Assembly: GCA_049587715.1 (NCBI GenBank)
Contig: JBAVEL010000121.1
Location: 1 to 12,289, forward strand
DNA from: JBAVEL01 sp049587715
GTDB lineage: Bacteria; Bacteroidota; Ignavibacteria; UBA10030; UBA6906
DNA length: 12,289 nucleotides
Reading direction: 5' to 3'
The number at the start of each line of letters is the position of its first letter. The stretch's first letter is position 1. Under the pieces are notes generated by a model that worked only from the letters and a program-made list of their open reading frames with translations, had not been told where the DNA came from and ran no database searches. This document shows positions 1 to 7,214 of the stretch, in pieces. The position numbers were made by a program, and so were the translations under genes.

Positions 1-765
1 GTGCAGCTTCACCCGGCGTTCCCCCCGCCTCGGCACATCGGGCGCGGGCCCGGAAGGGGGATCCGGCCGGGAGGGGATGCCGGCGAACAGGCGCTCCATC
101 TGTGTGCGGACCGTCCGGGGATCCACATCCCCCACCAGGAACGCAACGGCGTTGTTGGGGGCGTAATATGTCCGGAAGTAGTCCCGTGCATCCTCCAGGG
201 TGATGGCGCCGATGTCCGACATCCAGCCGATGATGGGATGGCGGTACGGGTGGGCGGTGAACGCCGCGGCGTACAGCTCCTCCGTCATGGAGCTCTGCAC
301 GTCGTCCTCCGTGGAGACCCGGCGCTCCTCCATCACGATCCCCCGCTCCTGCTCCAGGTTGGCCTCATCCAGCCGGAGAGCCCGCAGACGGTCGGCCTCC
401 AGCTCCAGCACCTTCTCCAGAAGATCGGGGGGAAACTCCTCGTAATACAGGGTGATGTCGTTGCTCGTGAAGGCGTTGGAGTATCCCCCGCCCGCCTCCA
501 GGATCCGGTCGAACGTCCCCGGCGCATAGCGCTCCGATCCGTTGAACATCATGTGCTCGAAGAGGTGGGAGATGCCGGTCCTGCCGGATCGTTCGTTCCG
601 GCTGCCGGTGCGGAAGGCAAGGGCAAAGCAGATGCTGGGGAGGGTGTGGTCTTCCACCGTCACCACCGTGAGGCCGTTCGGAAGCGTACACTCGTCCGTC
701 CGGAGGGTCTGCGCCGCCGCCGTGCAGGCGCACACGAGGGGGATCAGCGCTCGAAGCGGGTGCAT
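1..765 (-). CDS. M16-family zinc metallopeptidase (insulinase/processing-peptidase type), N-terminal part
   Basis: The 255 visible residues are the N-terminal half of an M16 peptidase; the gene continues past the left edge. The inverted zinc motif HLFEH lies at residues 67-71 (H67 and H71 as ligands, E70 as catalytic base). The third ligand is E147, 76 residues after H71, within an EExR-type segment, which is the normal M16 spacing. Residues 1-18 look like a signal peptide ending in Ala-Ala-Ala before Gln19, so the enzyme probably works in the periplasm on peptides or small proteins. The ATG start is supported by AAGAGGA ten bases upstream (776-782) and by the signal peptide following at once. 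It lies 37 bp downstream of the TPR gene on the same strand and is probably co-transcribed with it. Whether it is a single M16 unit or a tandem two-unit protein cannot be told here. No defect is seen in the active half. Confidence 0.93.
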   Translation of the reverse strand, partial: MHPLRALIPLVCACTAAAQTLRTDECTLPNGLTVVTVEDHTLPSICFALAFRTGSRNERSGRTGISHLFEHMMFNGSERYAPGTFDRILEAGGGYSNAFTSNDITLYYEEFPPDLLEKVLELEADRLRALRLDEANLEQERGIVMEERRVSTEDDVQSSMTEELYAAAFTAHPYRHPIIGWMSDIGAITLEDARDYFRTYYAPNNAVAFLVGDVDPRTVRTQMERLFAGIPSRPDPPSGPAPDVPRRGERRVKLH

Positions 766-775
766 GAGATGATCG

Positions 776-782
776 TCCTCTT
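776..782 (-). promoter_or_regulatory. Ribosome binding site of the M16 peptidase gene
   Basis: On the minus strand AAGAGGA lies ten bases before the ATG at 765. It supports that start in the short gap after the TPR gene. Confidence 0.45.
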
Positions 783-802
783 TTGTTGGCGCCTGCGGCG
801 GT

Positions 803-2644
803 CTACGGGACGTCGCCCCGCAGGGAGCGGATTCTCCTGCGGGCCTCCTCCGCCAGCAGGGACTGCGGGTAATCGGCCAGCAGGGTCTCGTAGGCCGCCA
901 CCGCCCCGGCGCGATCCCCCAGGGCGAACTGGCAGACCTCCCCCAGGGCGAACTGCGCCCTGTCCAGAAGCGTGCTGGTCGTACCGAAGCGATCCAGCAC
1001 CTCGCGGTAGAGAGCCGCGGCCTCACCCGCCCTGCCCGCCTGCACCAGGAGCGCCGCCGCCTCCATCAGGGCGTCGTCCGCCAGGGGACTCCGGGGATTC
1101 CCCTCCGGGATCCGCCGGAAGAGGGCCGCGGCATCCTCTCCTCCCGCCGTGCGGGCCGTCCACGCGGCCCGGGCAAACTCCCTCAGGTCCTCGGGGGCGG
1201 ACGCCCCGTTCTCCCCCAGAAACGCCAGGAGCCGCAGGGCGTCGTTGGCGTAGTCCGCCTTCAGGTTGAGGGTGATTCCCCTTAGCAGCTCCTCCGCCCG
1301 GTCGAAGGAGCCCGCAAAGTAGGCCAGCTCTGCCAGCCGGAATGTCGCCTCGTCCTGCTGATCGGGAGTGGCGCGGGGTGCCTCCGCCACCGTGCGGAAG
1401 CGGAGCGTTGCGCCCGCGGTGTCCCCCTGCGATTCCAGAACCCGTCCGATCATGAGCCCGATGTCATGCGCGAGCGAGGAGGTCCCCCGCAGATCCCCTT
1501 CCGCCGCCTTGAGGGACGCCAGGGCCGACTGCGGGTCCCCGAAACGTTCATACTGCACGAGTCCAATCCAGCGCCATGCCCGGGCGGAGAACTCCGTGCG
1601 GGGGTAGTCCCGTATGATCTCACGGAAAGCCTCCACCGCCGCGGCAAACCGCTGCCCGCCCGATGTGCTCCCGCCCCGGGGAGCGGGGCGGATGGTATCC
1701 GGAAGGGAGGCGGTCTCCAGAAGGGCCATGGCGCGCCCCAGACGCGCCTGCGGAACTCGGGAGGCCTCCAGTCCCGCTTCCACGGACTCCCCGTAGGCCC
1801 GCTCCGAAGCCCCGTAGGCCCGTTCCCGGAAGGCCCGCTCTGCAAAGGCGAACAACTCCGCCCCCCGGGCTCCGGCCAGGGCATCCACGGCCCGGTGCAC
1901 CTCCAGGGCCCGGTCAAAATCCCCCGCCTCCATCGTCAGCCAGCCGAGCAGCCGTGTGAGAGGAAGGTCCTTCCGCCGCTCAAGAGCCGCCTCCACGGCC
2001 GCCACGGCTTCAGCCGTTCCTTCCGGCTTCCCCGTATAGGCGGCCATCCTCCCCTGTATGAAACCGATCTGTGCGGGGTTCTTCTCAAGGTAGCGGATGT
2101 ACTCGCGGGTGGCCCCCGCGTACTCACCCCCTGCGGCAAGAAGCCCTGCCAGGTCGGTGGTAAACAGAAGGGAGTCCCCCGATTCCGCCCGGGCGCGCCT
2201 GTAGAGGGAAGCCGCCCGGTCCAGAAGGCGGTTCTCCATGAGAACCCCCGCCACCGCCCGGTAGGCCTGCTGGCTCCCGAGCCCGGCCTGGAGGGCCCGC
2301 TCCCAGGTCGCAAAGGCCTCCTCTTCCCTTCCCCCCCTGTAGCGCACCCCTCCCAACAGACAGAGGAGGTTCACGTCGGACGGGTGGGAAACAAGCCGCT
2401 CCTCGATCAGGGCCCCTGCTTCATCGTAGCGCTTGAGCTGCACCAGGGTTCTCCGCAGGGCTTCGAAGACGGCTGCGTTCGCACGGTCCTTTGCATAGAT
2501 CTCCCGGTAGAGCCGTGCGGCGCTCTCGAAGTCCCCCCCGTGTTCGTAGCTCTGGGCCAGACGGAACCGGGTCTGGACATCCTGGCTCCGGGACGTGTAA
2601 GCCGGGGCCGGGAGCAATATCAGCAGGGCGCAGAGAATCTTCAT
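803..2644 (-). CDS. Exported tetratricopeptide-repeat protein
   Basis: From the chosen ATG the product is 613 residues: a signal peptide (about 1-18, hydrophobic core of Leu/Ile) followed almost entirely by helical TPR-like repeats. Clear units lie near residues 26-60, 59-92 and 93-125. Two more near the C terminus show the alternating small/aromatic pattern of TPRs and end in the Tyr-Pro turn typical of YbgF/BamD-like repeats. Such proteins are periplasmic scaffolds for envelope complexes; no enzyme motif is visible. The partner is unknown. The frame is also open upstream, with an ATG at 2677 and a GTG at 2710, giving up to 635 residues. I prefer 2644 because the signal peptide then starts cleanly, but no good ribosome site precedes any of the three. 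The M16 peptidase gene follows after 37 bp, so a shared job, such as presenting substrates to the peptidase, is possible but unproven. Confidence 0.85.
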   Translation of the reverse strand: MKILCALLILLPAPAYTSRSQDVQTRFRLAQSYEHGGDFESAARLYREIYAKDRANAAVFEALRRTLVQLKRYDEAGALIEERLVSHPSDVNLLCLLGGVRYRGGREEEAFATWERALQAGLGSQQAYRAVAGVLMENRLLDRAASLYRRARAESGDSLLFTTDLAGLLAAGGEYAGATREYIRYLEKNPAQIGFIQGRMAAYTGKPEGTAEAVAAVEAALERRKDLPLTRLLGWLTMEAGDFDRALEVHRAVDALAGARGAELFAFAERAFRERAYGASERAYGESVEAGLEASRVPQARLGRAMALLETASLPDTIRPAPRGGSTSGGQRFAAAVEAFREIIRDYPRTEFSARAWRWIGLVQYERFGDPQSALASLKAAEGDLRGTSSLAHDIGLMIGRVLESQGDTAGATLRFRTVAEAPRATPDQQDEATFRLAELAYFAGSFDRAEELLRGITLNLKADYANDALRLLAFLGENGASAPEDLREFARAAWTARTAGGEDAAALFRRIPEGNPRSPLADDALMEAAALLVQAGRAGEAAALYREVLDRFGTTSTLLDRAQFALGEVCQFALGDRAGAVAAYETLLADYPQSLLAEEARRRIRSLRGDVP

Positions 2645-2723
2645 GCCGATGCCAATATACGCAAAACACCCCTTCATTCCATGGACGGAAGTCCGCCGCG
2701 GGAGTTGCACCGCCCTCCATACC

Positions 2724-2752
2724 TTGCTTGCCAGAGGCGATTTGGTTAACTT
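2724..2752 (+). promoter_or_regulatory. Possible promoter of dxr-rseP in the divergent region
   Basis: The gap between the TPR gene and dxr has an AT-richer patch with a run of seven T. TTGCTT (2724-2729) and TAACTT (2747-2752) are 17 bases apart, matching only half of the sigma-70 consensus. TTGCCA (2728-2733) is a closer -35 box but has no convincing -10 partner. The location before dxr is right; the exact boxes are uncertain. Confidence 0.25.
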
Positions 2753-2776
2753 TTTTTCTCATTCTCACGGAACCGC

Positions 2777-3931
2777 GTGAAGAACCTCGCCATTCTGGGC
2801 TCGACCGGCTCCATCGGAAGGAGCGCGCTGGAGGTGGTGGCCGGTTTTCCGGACCGCTTCCGCGTCGCCTATCTGACAGCCCACCGGAACCTGGCTCTCC
2901 TGAAGGAGCAGGTGGGCCACTTCCGCCCGCGGGGTGTGGTGGTCCCCCGGGGGGGCGGGGCATCCGGTCCGGCCGCGTTTCTGGACGGGCGGACCGAGGT
3001 GCTGGTGGGAGAGGAGGGACTGAGGGAGGCGGCGAGCCGGGAGGATGTGGACCTTGTCCTCAACGCTCTGGTGGGGTGTGCGGGTCTCCGCCCCACGCTG
3101 GCTGCAGCGGAGGCGGGGAAGGACATCGCTCTGGCCAACAAGGAATCCCTGGTGGTGGCGGGCGAGATCGTCATGCGGACGGTGAGGGAGCGGGGTGTGC
3201 GCCTGCTTCCCATTGACAGCGAGCACAGTGCGGTGCTCCAGTGTCTCCGGGGGGAGGAGATCGGGCGGGTCCGGCGGCTCATCCTCACCGCTTCCGGGGG
3301 TCCGTTTCTCCGCTGGGGTGCGGACCGGCTCGAAAGCGTGACGGTGGCCGAGGCCCTGGCCCATCCCACCTGGCGCATGGGGCCCAAGATCAGCATCGAC
3401 TCCGCCACGCTCATGAACAAGGGTCTGGAGGTGATCGAAGCCTTCTGGCTCTTCGGCCTCCCTCCCGAGAAGATCCAGGTTGTGATTCACCCCCAGTCCA
3501 TCATCCACTCCATGGTGGAGTTCGTGGACGGCTCCATCAAGGCCCAGATGGGGGAGCCCGACATGAAGCTGCCCATCCAGTATGCCCTCCTCTACCCCGA
3601 GAGGCCGCCCAGGGCGTCGGCGGGAGTGGACTTTGTGCGGCTGGGAGGGCTCACGTTCCTGGCGCCCGACACGGAGCGTTTCCGCTGCCTCCCCCTCGCC
3701 CTGCGGGCCCTGGCCATGGGGGGAACGGCCCCGGCGGTCCTCAACGCCGCCAACGAAACGGCCGTCCGGATGTTCCTGGAGGAGCGCATCCCCTTTTCCC
3801 GGATCCCTTCGGTCATTCAGGAGGCCCTGGACGCTCATACCCCCGTCCACGGCGGCGACCTGGAGCAGATCCTGCGGGCGGACGCCGAGACGCGCGCCCG
3901 TTGCGAGAACGAACTGGCAACTCACCGGTAG
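2777..3931 (+). CDS. dxr: 1-deoxy-D-xylulose 5-phosphate reductoisomerase
   Basis: DXR (IspC) converts 1-deoxy-D-xylulose 5-phosphate to 2-C-methyl-D-erythritol 4-phosphate with NADPH, the committed step of the MEP isoprenoid pathway, in the cytoplasm. The 384 residues match the usual 380-400. The NADPH-binding GSTGSIG is at 8-14 and NKES at 121-124. The metal ligands D147 and E149 sit in a PIDSEH segment, and the third, E218, in NKGLE (214-218). The substrate-loop HPTW is at 196-199. The C-terminal helical domain is complete. The start is GTG at 2777, which places the nucleotide-binding strand at the very N terminus; only a weak purine stretch (ACGGAA) precedes it. rseP follows after 11 bp, a pairing common in bacteria. 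The usual upstream partners frr, uppS and cdsA are absent; a divergent TPR gene stands there instead. Confidence 0.98.
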   Translation: MKNLAILGSTGSIGRSALEVVAGFPDRFRVAYLTAHRNLALLKEQVGHFRPRGVVVPRGGGASGPAAFLDGRTEVLVGEEGLREAASREDVDLVLNALVGCAGLRPTLAAAEAGKDIALANKESLVVAGEIVMRTVRERGVRLLPIDSEHSAVLQCLRGEEIGRVRRLILTASGGPFLRWGADRLESVTVAEALAHPTWRMGPKISIDSATLMNKGLEVIEAFWLFGLPPEKIQVVIHPQSIIHSMVEFVDGSIKAQMGEPDMKLPIQYALLYPERPPRASAGVDFVRLGGLTFLAPDTERFRCLPLALRALAMGGTAPAVLNAANETAVRMFLEERIPFSRIPSVIQEALDAHTPVHGGDLEQILRADAETRARCENELATHR

Positions 3932-3942
3932 AAAGGAACGGC

Positions 3943-5238
3943 ATGCAGTTTCTGGAAACGGCGTTCTACTTCGCCGCCACGCTCGGGGTGCTGGTCTTCG
4001 TGCACGAGCTGGGGCATTTTCTGGCGGCCAAGATGTGCCGCATGCGGGTGGACAGGTTCTCCATCGGTTTCCCGCCCCGCGCCTTCGGGAAGAAGATCGG
4101 GGAGACGGACTACTGCGTCTCCTGGATCCCGATCGGCGGGTACGTCAAGATCGCGGGAATGATCGACGAGAGCTTCGACACCGAGCACCTGGGAAAGGCC
4201 CCCGAGCCCTGGGAGTTTCGCTCCAAACCCTTGTGGCAGAGAATGTTCGTGATATCGGCGGGGGTTCTGATGAACCTCCTCCTGGCGGTGCTGATCTTCT
4301 GGGCCATCAACCTCGTGCAGGGACGCACGATCCGCCAGACCACGGAGGTGGGCTGGGTGGCTCCCGACGGCCCCGCCGCGGCGGGGGGCCTGCAGGCGGG
4401 CGACATCATCCTCGGTGTGGACGGCCGTCCGGCGGCCCACTGGGAAGAGGTGCTGGAAGCCCTGGAGGGCGCACCCCGAGAGCGGTCCCTCAGAATCATG
4501 CGGCTCGGGCAAGAGAGAAATCTGGTTCTTCCCCCGGGGGCCCCCGATAACCTCGGCATGGGACCGGCGCACACGGAGGTTGTCGTCAGCGCCGTGGAGC
4601 CCGGCATGCCCGCCGATCGGGCCAGGCTCCGCCCCCTGGACGTCATCCTGACTCTGGGGGGTATTCCCGTGGCCGACGACAGGGCCCTCCGCCGGATTGT
4701 GCAGGCGCACGCCGGGAAGGAGCTCCCCGTAACGTGGCGGCGCGAGGGCCGCCGGATGCAGGCCGTCACCGTCCCCACGGAGGGCGGACTCATCGGCATT
4801 CAGTTCGGCGCGCGCTACATCGGCCCCTCCTCCCGGGCCCCGTACGGTCCTCTGGAAGCGCTCTTTGCCGGAACCCGCAACGTTCTGAACGCGGGCCTGC
4901 TCTTCGCCCACCAGGTGCAGATGATCCTCACCGGGAGGGCGGCCTTCTCTCAGTCCGTGGGCGGGCCCATACGCATCGCACAGATGGCCACCCAGACGGC
5001 CGAGATGGGACTCCTCACCTACTTCGGATTCATGGCCCTTCTCAGCATCAGCCTGGCCCTCCTGAACATCCTCCCGTTCCCCGCTCTGGATGGTGGACAT
5101 CTGCTGTTTCTCCTCTATGAGGGGGTTTTCCGGAGGGAGATCCCGGCCAGGGTCAAGATCCTGGTCCAGAAGGCGGGATTTGCGATCCTGATCGCATTCA
5201 TGGCCTTTGTGCTCTATAATGACATAATGAACTTCTAG
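3943..5238 (+). CDS. rseP: RIP metalloprotease RseP (site-2 protease) with two PDZ domains
   Basis: This inner-membrane zinc protease cuts transmembrane segments of regulators, such as anti-sigma factors, and leftover signal peptides. The 431 residues show the family layout: a first membrane segment with HELGH at 21-25, and a second around 101-122. Two PDZ domains follow at roughly 133-200 and 210-290. The family SxGPI-type segment lies near 338-343, and the LDG motif with zinc ligand D383 at 382-384. A last membrane helix reaches almost to the C terminus. In the central motif the sequence is AGVLMN (106-111), with Val where Pro is more usual. ATG 3943 is preceded by AAAGGA five bases upstream, and the membrane segment begins immediately; the longer open frame upstream overlaps dxr and is not coding. 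It is co-transcribed with dxr. No substrate can be named from this window. Confidence 0.97.
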   Translation: MQFLETAFYFAATLGVLVFVHELGHFLAAKMCRMRVDRFSIGFPPRAFGKKIGETDYCVSWIPIGGYVKIAGMIDESFDTEHLGKAPEPWEFRSKPLWQRMFVISAGVLMNLLLAVLIFWAINLVQGRTIRQTTEVGWVAPDGPAAAGGLQAGDIILGVDGRPAAHWEEVLEALEGAPRERSLRIMRLGQERNLVLPPGAPDNLGMGPAHTEVVVSAVEPGMPADRARLRPLDVILTLGGIPVADDRALRRIVQAHAGKELPVTWRREGRRMQAVTVPTEGGLIGIQFGARYIGPSSRAPYGPLEALFAGTRNVLNAGLLFAHQVQMILTGRAAFSQSVGGPIRIAQMATQTAEMGLLTYFGFMALLSISLALLNILPFPALDGGHLLFLLYEGVFRREIPARVKILVQKAGFAILIAFMAFVLYNDIMNF

Positions 5239-5259
5239 GCCGTTTTTGGGGGCTTTTCT
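5237..5259 (+). terminator. Weak terminator-like hairpin after rseP
   Basis: AGGCC (5237-5241) can pair with GGCTT (5251-5255), including one G-T pair, followed by a short T-rich tail to about 5259. A second hairpin, ACGCC/GGCGT, lies at 5268-5285 and has no T-tract. Both are short, so termination here is possible but weak. Confidence 0.25.
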
Positions 5260-5305
5260 TGGGGAATACGCCGTGTGACGGGCGTCTCATCAAGTTACTC
5301 GATAG

Positions 5306-5334
5306 TTGCATTTGTCTCATTTTATCCATATCAT
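5306..5334 (+). promoter_or_regulatory. Candidate sigma-70-type promoter of the four-gene cluster
   Basis: TTGCAT (5306-5311) and TATCAT (5329-5334) are exactly 17 bases apart. The -10 box matches five of six consensus bases and the -35 only three. The stretch is clearly AT-richer than its surroundings and is the only sizeable gap before the cluster. Transcription would start near 5341, giving a leader of about 46 bases. Confidence 0.45.
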
Positions 5335-5370
5335 CCATTCGGTGATTCAGAGAACTTTTCGGGCATCATT

Positions 5371-5377
5371 GGAGGGG
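5371..5377 (+). promoter_or_regulatory. Ribosome binding site deciding the start at 5387
   Basis: GGAGGGG lies nine bases before ATG 5387. It favours this start over an in-frame TTG at 5306, which would overlap the promoter candidate and put 27 unlikely residues before the signal peptide. Confidence 0.7.
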
Positions 5378-5386
5378 CATAGAACC

Positions 5387-6451
5387 ATGCGAGCTCGCGC
5401 GGTCATCTCGGTCGGTCTCCTCCCCCTGCTCCTGTGTCTGTACGCTCCCCGGGGCATCGCGGGCCGGGTGGCCTCGGTGGGCATCGCCGTGGCACCGGTC
5501 AACACCCTCACCCTGAACGACCTGGATTTCGTGAACGCCACGACCCCCAAGTGGCTTTTCACGATCAGTCTCATTGCGGAACCCCCGGGGCCCGCCGAGG
5601 TGCAGCAGATGATTGTCTCGTTCACGGCGGTCCTCTCGGGCGGGGAGGACTTCGGGGAAGTGGCGCGCCTCAGGACAAAACCCTTCACCGTGGAGGGGGT
5701 GCGCCATATCTCGAACCTGGATCTCCGGCGCGGGAGCCCGCTGCTTCTGGACTTCGAGCTGATCGAGCCGCAGGCGCAGCGCCTCCGGGACATCGCTCTT
5801 CCCTCGGGTGTCGTCCCGGCCGGGGTGTACGACATCCGCATCACCGTGGTGGACGCGGAAGGGAACATCACCACGCTTCCCGACGGGCCCGATTTCATCA
5901 TCACCAACCCCTCCGCCCTGGAGCTTCTCTCGCCTCCCGACGGGGAGCCCTCTGCCGGACTGTATCCGTTGTTTCAGTGGAGGGGAGACGCCCCGCGCTG
6001 GAGGATTTCCCTGTTCCGGCGGCTCCCGGGTCAGACAGGCAACGAGGAGACCGCCTCCGGCATGCCGATCCTGAGTGAAGAGATGGCGGCGCCGGTCTTC
6101 TCCTATCCCGCCTCGGGAGCGGCGGCCCTGGAGCCCGGATCCTCGTATGTCTGGTTCGTGGAGGGGCTGGTGGGCGCCTCGGGCGGAGCAGGCCGCGTGA
6201 TGCGGAGCGAGATACGGTCCTTCTCCACGGGAGGAGGCGTGGGAGCCCGCTCCTCCACGCTCCTGGACGAGCTGGAACGGGCCCTGGGTTCCCGGTACCA
6301 GGTGCTGGTGGACCAGTTGCGCGCCGAAGCCATGACCGAGTCGGGCGCTCTCTACCTGAACGGATCCCCCGTCACCCTGTCCGAGCTGATGCAGATCCTG
6401 GGAGGCCTGCGCGCCGACCCCGAGAGCGTCACGGGCGTTGAAATCGAATAG
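5387..6451 (+). CDS. Exported protein with Ig/fibronectin-III-like domain, function unknown
   Basis: I do not recognise a named family. The 354-residue product starts with a signal peptide (about 1-25, a Leu-rich core, then Gly-Ile-Ala-Gly). Residues about 27-170 are beta-rich; they contain a segment resembling a bounded list of property statements and end in an Ig-like strand pair. Residues about 175-285 look like a fibronectin-III-type module: a Ser-Pro-Pro-Asp-Gly opening, then Phe-Gln-Trp, and later a Leu-x-Pro-Gly-x-x-Tyr-x-Trp strand. The last 70 residues are different: a charged helix (Leu-Asp-Glu-Leu-Glu-Arg) and a compact tail ending Gly-Val-Glu-Ile-Glu. It has no membrane helix and no lipobox, so it is probably periplasmic. 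It is the first gene of the cluster, and the FecR gene follows after 13 bp. A binding or scaffold part in the same envelope pathway is the natural inference. Confidence 0.85.
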   Translation: MRARAVISVGLLPLLLCLYAPRGIAGRVASVGIAVAPVNTLTLNDLDFVNATTPKWLFTISLIAEPPGPAEVQQMIVSFTAVLSGGEDFGEVARLRTKPFTVEGVRHISNLDLRRGSPLLLDFELIEPQAQRLRDIALPSGVVPAGVYDIRITVVDAEGNITTLPDGPDFIITNPSALELLSPPDGEPSAGLYPLFQWRGDAPRWRISLFRRLPGQTGNEETASGMPILSEEMAAPVFSYPASGAAALEPGSSYVWFVEGLVGASGGAGRVMRSEIRSFSTGGGVGARSSTLLDELERALGSRYQVLVDQLRAEAMTESGALYLNGSPVTLSELMQILGGLRADPESVTGVEIE

Positions 6452-6457
6452 GGAGGG
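6451..6457 (+). promoter_or_regulatory. Ribosome binding site of the FecR-domain gene
   Basis: GGGAGGG sits seven bases before ATG 6465, and its first base is the last base of the preceding stop codon. It fixes the start against an in-frame TTG at 6438 inside the upstream gene and points to translational coupling. Confidence 0.7.
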
Positions 6458-6464
6458 ATCATCC

Positions 6465-7157
6465 ATGAAAACGACAGCTCTCGCACTGGCCGGCATCCTC
6501 TCGGCGGCACCGGCCGCTTGGGCGTCCGCGCCGCCCGCTCCCTCCGTCGCGCTCATCAGCAAGACCATTCTGGACGTGACCCGTCAGTCGGGGGGCGGAG
6601 AGTGGGAACGCGCGCTCCGGGGAGAGGCCCTGGCTTCGGGCGACAGGGTCCGGACGGGCTTGCGCTCCCTGGCCATCGTGAAATTCCTGGACAACAGCCT
6701 CGTCCGCATCAGGGAGCGTTCGGAGCTGACCGTCACGGGGGAATCGCGCGGCGGATCCCTCACCAAAACCGTGAACCTGGACCGGGGAGTGGTGGGGTTC
6801 AACATCCGGAAGCAGCGCTCCGACGAGGAGTTCCGCTTCACCTCCCCCACGTCGGTGGCATCCATCCGCGGCACGGGGGGCCAGCTCTCCGCGCAGGCGT
6901 CCTCCGACACCCTGACCGTCATCGAGGGGGCCGTCCTGCTCACCAACCGGATCTCCGAACGGTCCATCACCGTGCGCGCCGGGTTCACGGGCATCTCGGC
7001 CGCAGACGGAAGCATCCTGGAGCGCCCCTCGACTCCCGCAGAACGCCAGGCGGCCATGCAGGCGTCCCGCTCGGGCGACAGGAACAACCTCCTCGAGCTG
7101 GAGCTCCGGAACGACGGCGGACAGAAGCGCCGTCTCAGGATAGAGTATCGCGAATAG
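6465..7157 (+). CDS. Secreted FecR-domain protein
   Basis: The 230-residue product has a signal peptide (1-20, cleavage after Ala-Trp-Ala) and a FecR-type domain at about 57-155. Its signs are an opening Gly-Asp-x-Val-x-Thr-Gly followed by small/hydrophobic strands, Phe-x-Asp-x-Ser-x-x-Arg-Ile (74-82), Arg-Gly (107-108), and the Ser-Ile-Arg-Gly-Thr turn at 133-137. The C terminus (about 186-230) is highly charged and may contact a partner. Unlike classical FecR sigma-regulators it has no N-terminal anti-sigma region and no transmembrane helix after the signal peptide. It therefore belongs to the stand-alone periplasmic type that, as I recall, often lies beside CHASE2 cyclases, and such a cyclase is encoded two genes downstream. 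It probably binds or senses something in the periplasm; the ligand is unknown. The barrel-protein gene follows after a 57-bp gap with hairpins. Confidence 0.9.
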   Translation: MKTTALALAGILSAAPAAWASAPPAPSVALISKTILDVTRQSGGGEWERALRGEALASGDRVRTGLRSLAIVKFLDNSLVRIRERSELTVTGESRGGSLTKTVNLDRGVVGFNIRKQRSDEEFRFTSPTSVASIRGTGGQLSAQASSDTLTVIEGAVLLTNRISERSITVRAGFTGISAADGSILERPSTPAERQAAMQASRSGDRNNLLELELRNDGGQKRRLRIEYRE

Positions 7158-7183
7158 ACCGGGGTCACCCGGTTTCGAACCGG
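7157..7183 (+). promoter_or_regulatory. Overlapping inverted repeats between the FecR and barrel genes
   Basis: Two hairpins share bases and exclude each other: CCGGG/CCCGG (7159-7163 with 7168-7172, loop of 4) and CCGGTT/AACCGG (7169-7174 with 7178-7183, loop of 3). No T-tract follows, so this is not a classic terminator. The layout would suit an mRNA switch, a processing site or a protein-binding palindrome that sets the level of the downstream genes. Confidence 0.35.
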
Positions 7184-7214
7184 ACACATGGAACACTGAT
7201 CCCCCGACCGAATA

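Noticed and set aside
1..1269. A 422-codon plus-strand frame at the left edge
   Set aside because: It is opposite the M16 peptidase and TPR genes; its second half is a Pro/Arg/Gly-rich low-complexity run.
3241..3942. The rseP frame being open far upstream, inside dxr
   Set aside because: The upstream part overlaps the conserved C-terminal half of DXR. The ATG at 3943 has a good ribosome site and begins directly with the first membrane segment.
6465..7157. The FecR-domain protein as a sigma-factor regulator and substrate of the nearby RseP
   Set aside because: It has no anti-sigma region and no transmembrane helix after its signal peptide, and no ECF sigma gene is in the window. RseP cuts within membranes, so there is no site for it here.
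7169..7183. A tRNA-like T-loop sequence in the gap after the FecR gene
   Set aside because: Only the short palindrome resembles a T-arm. No acceptor, D or anticodon stems can be formed around it.
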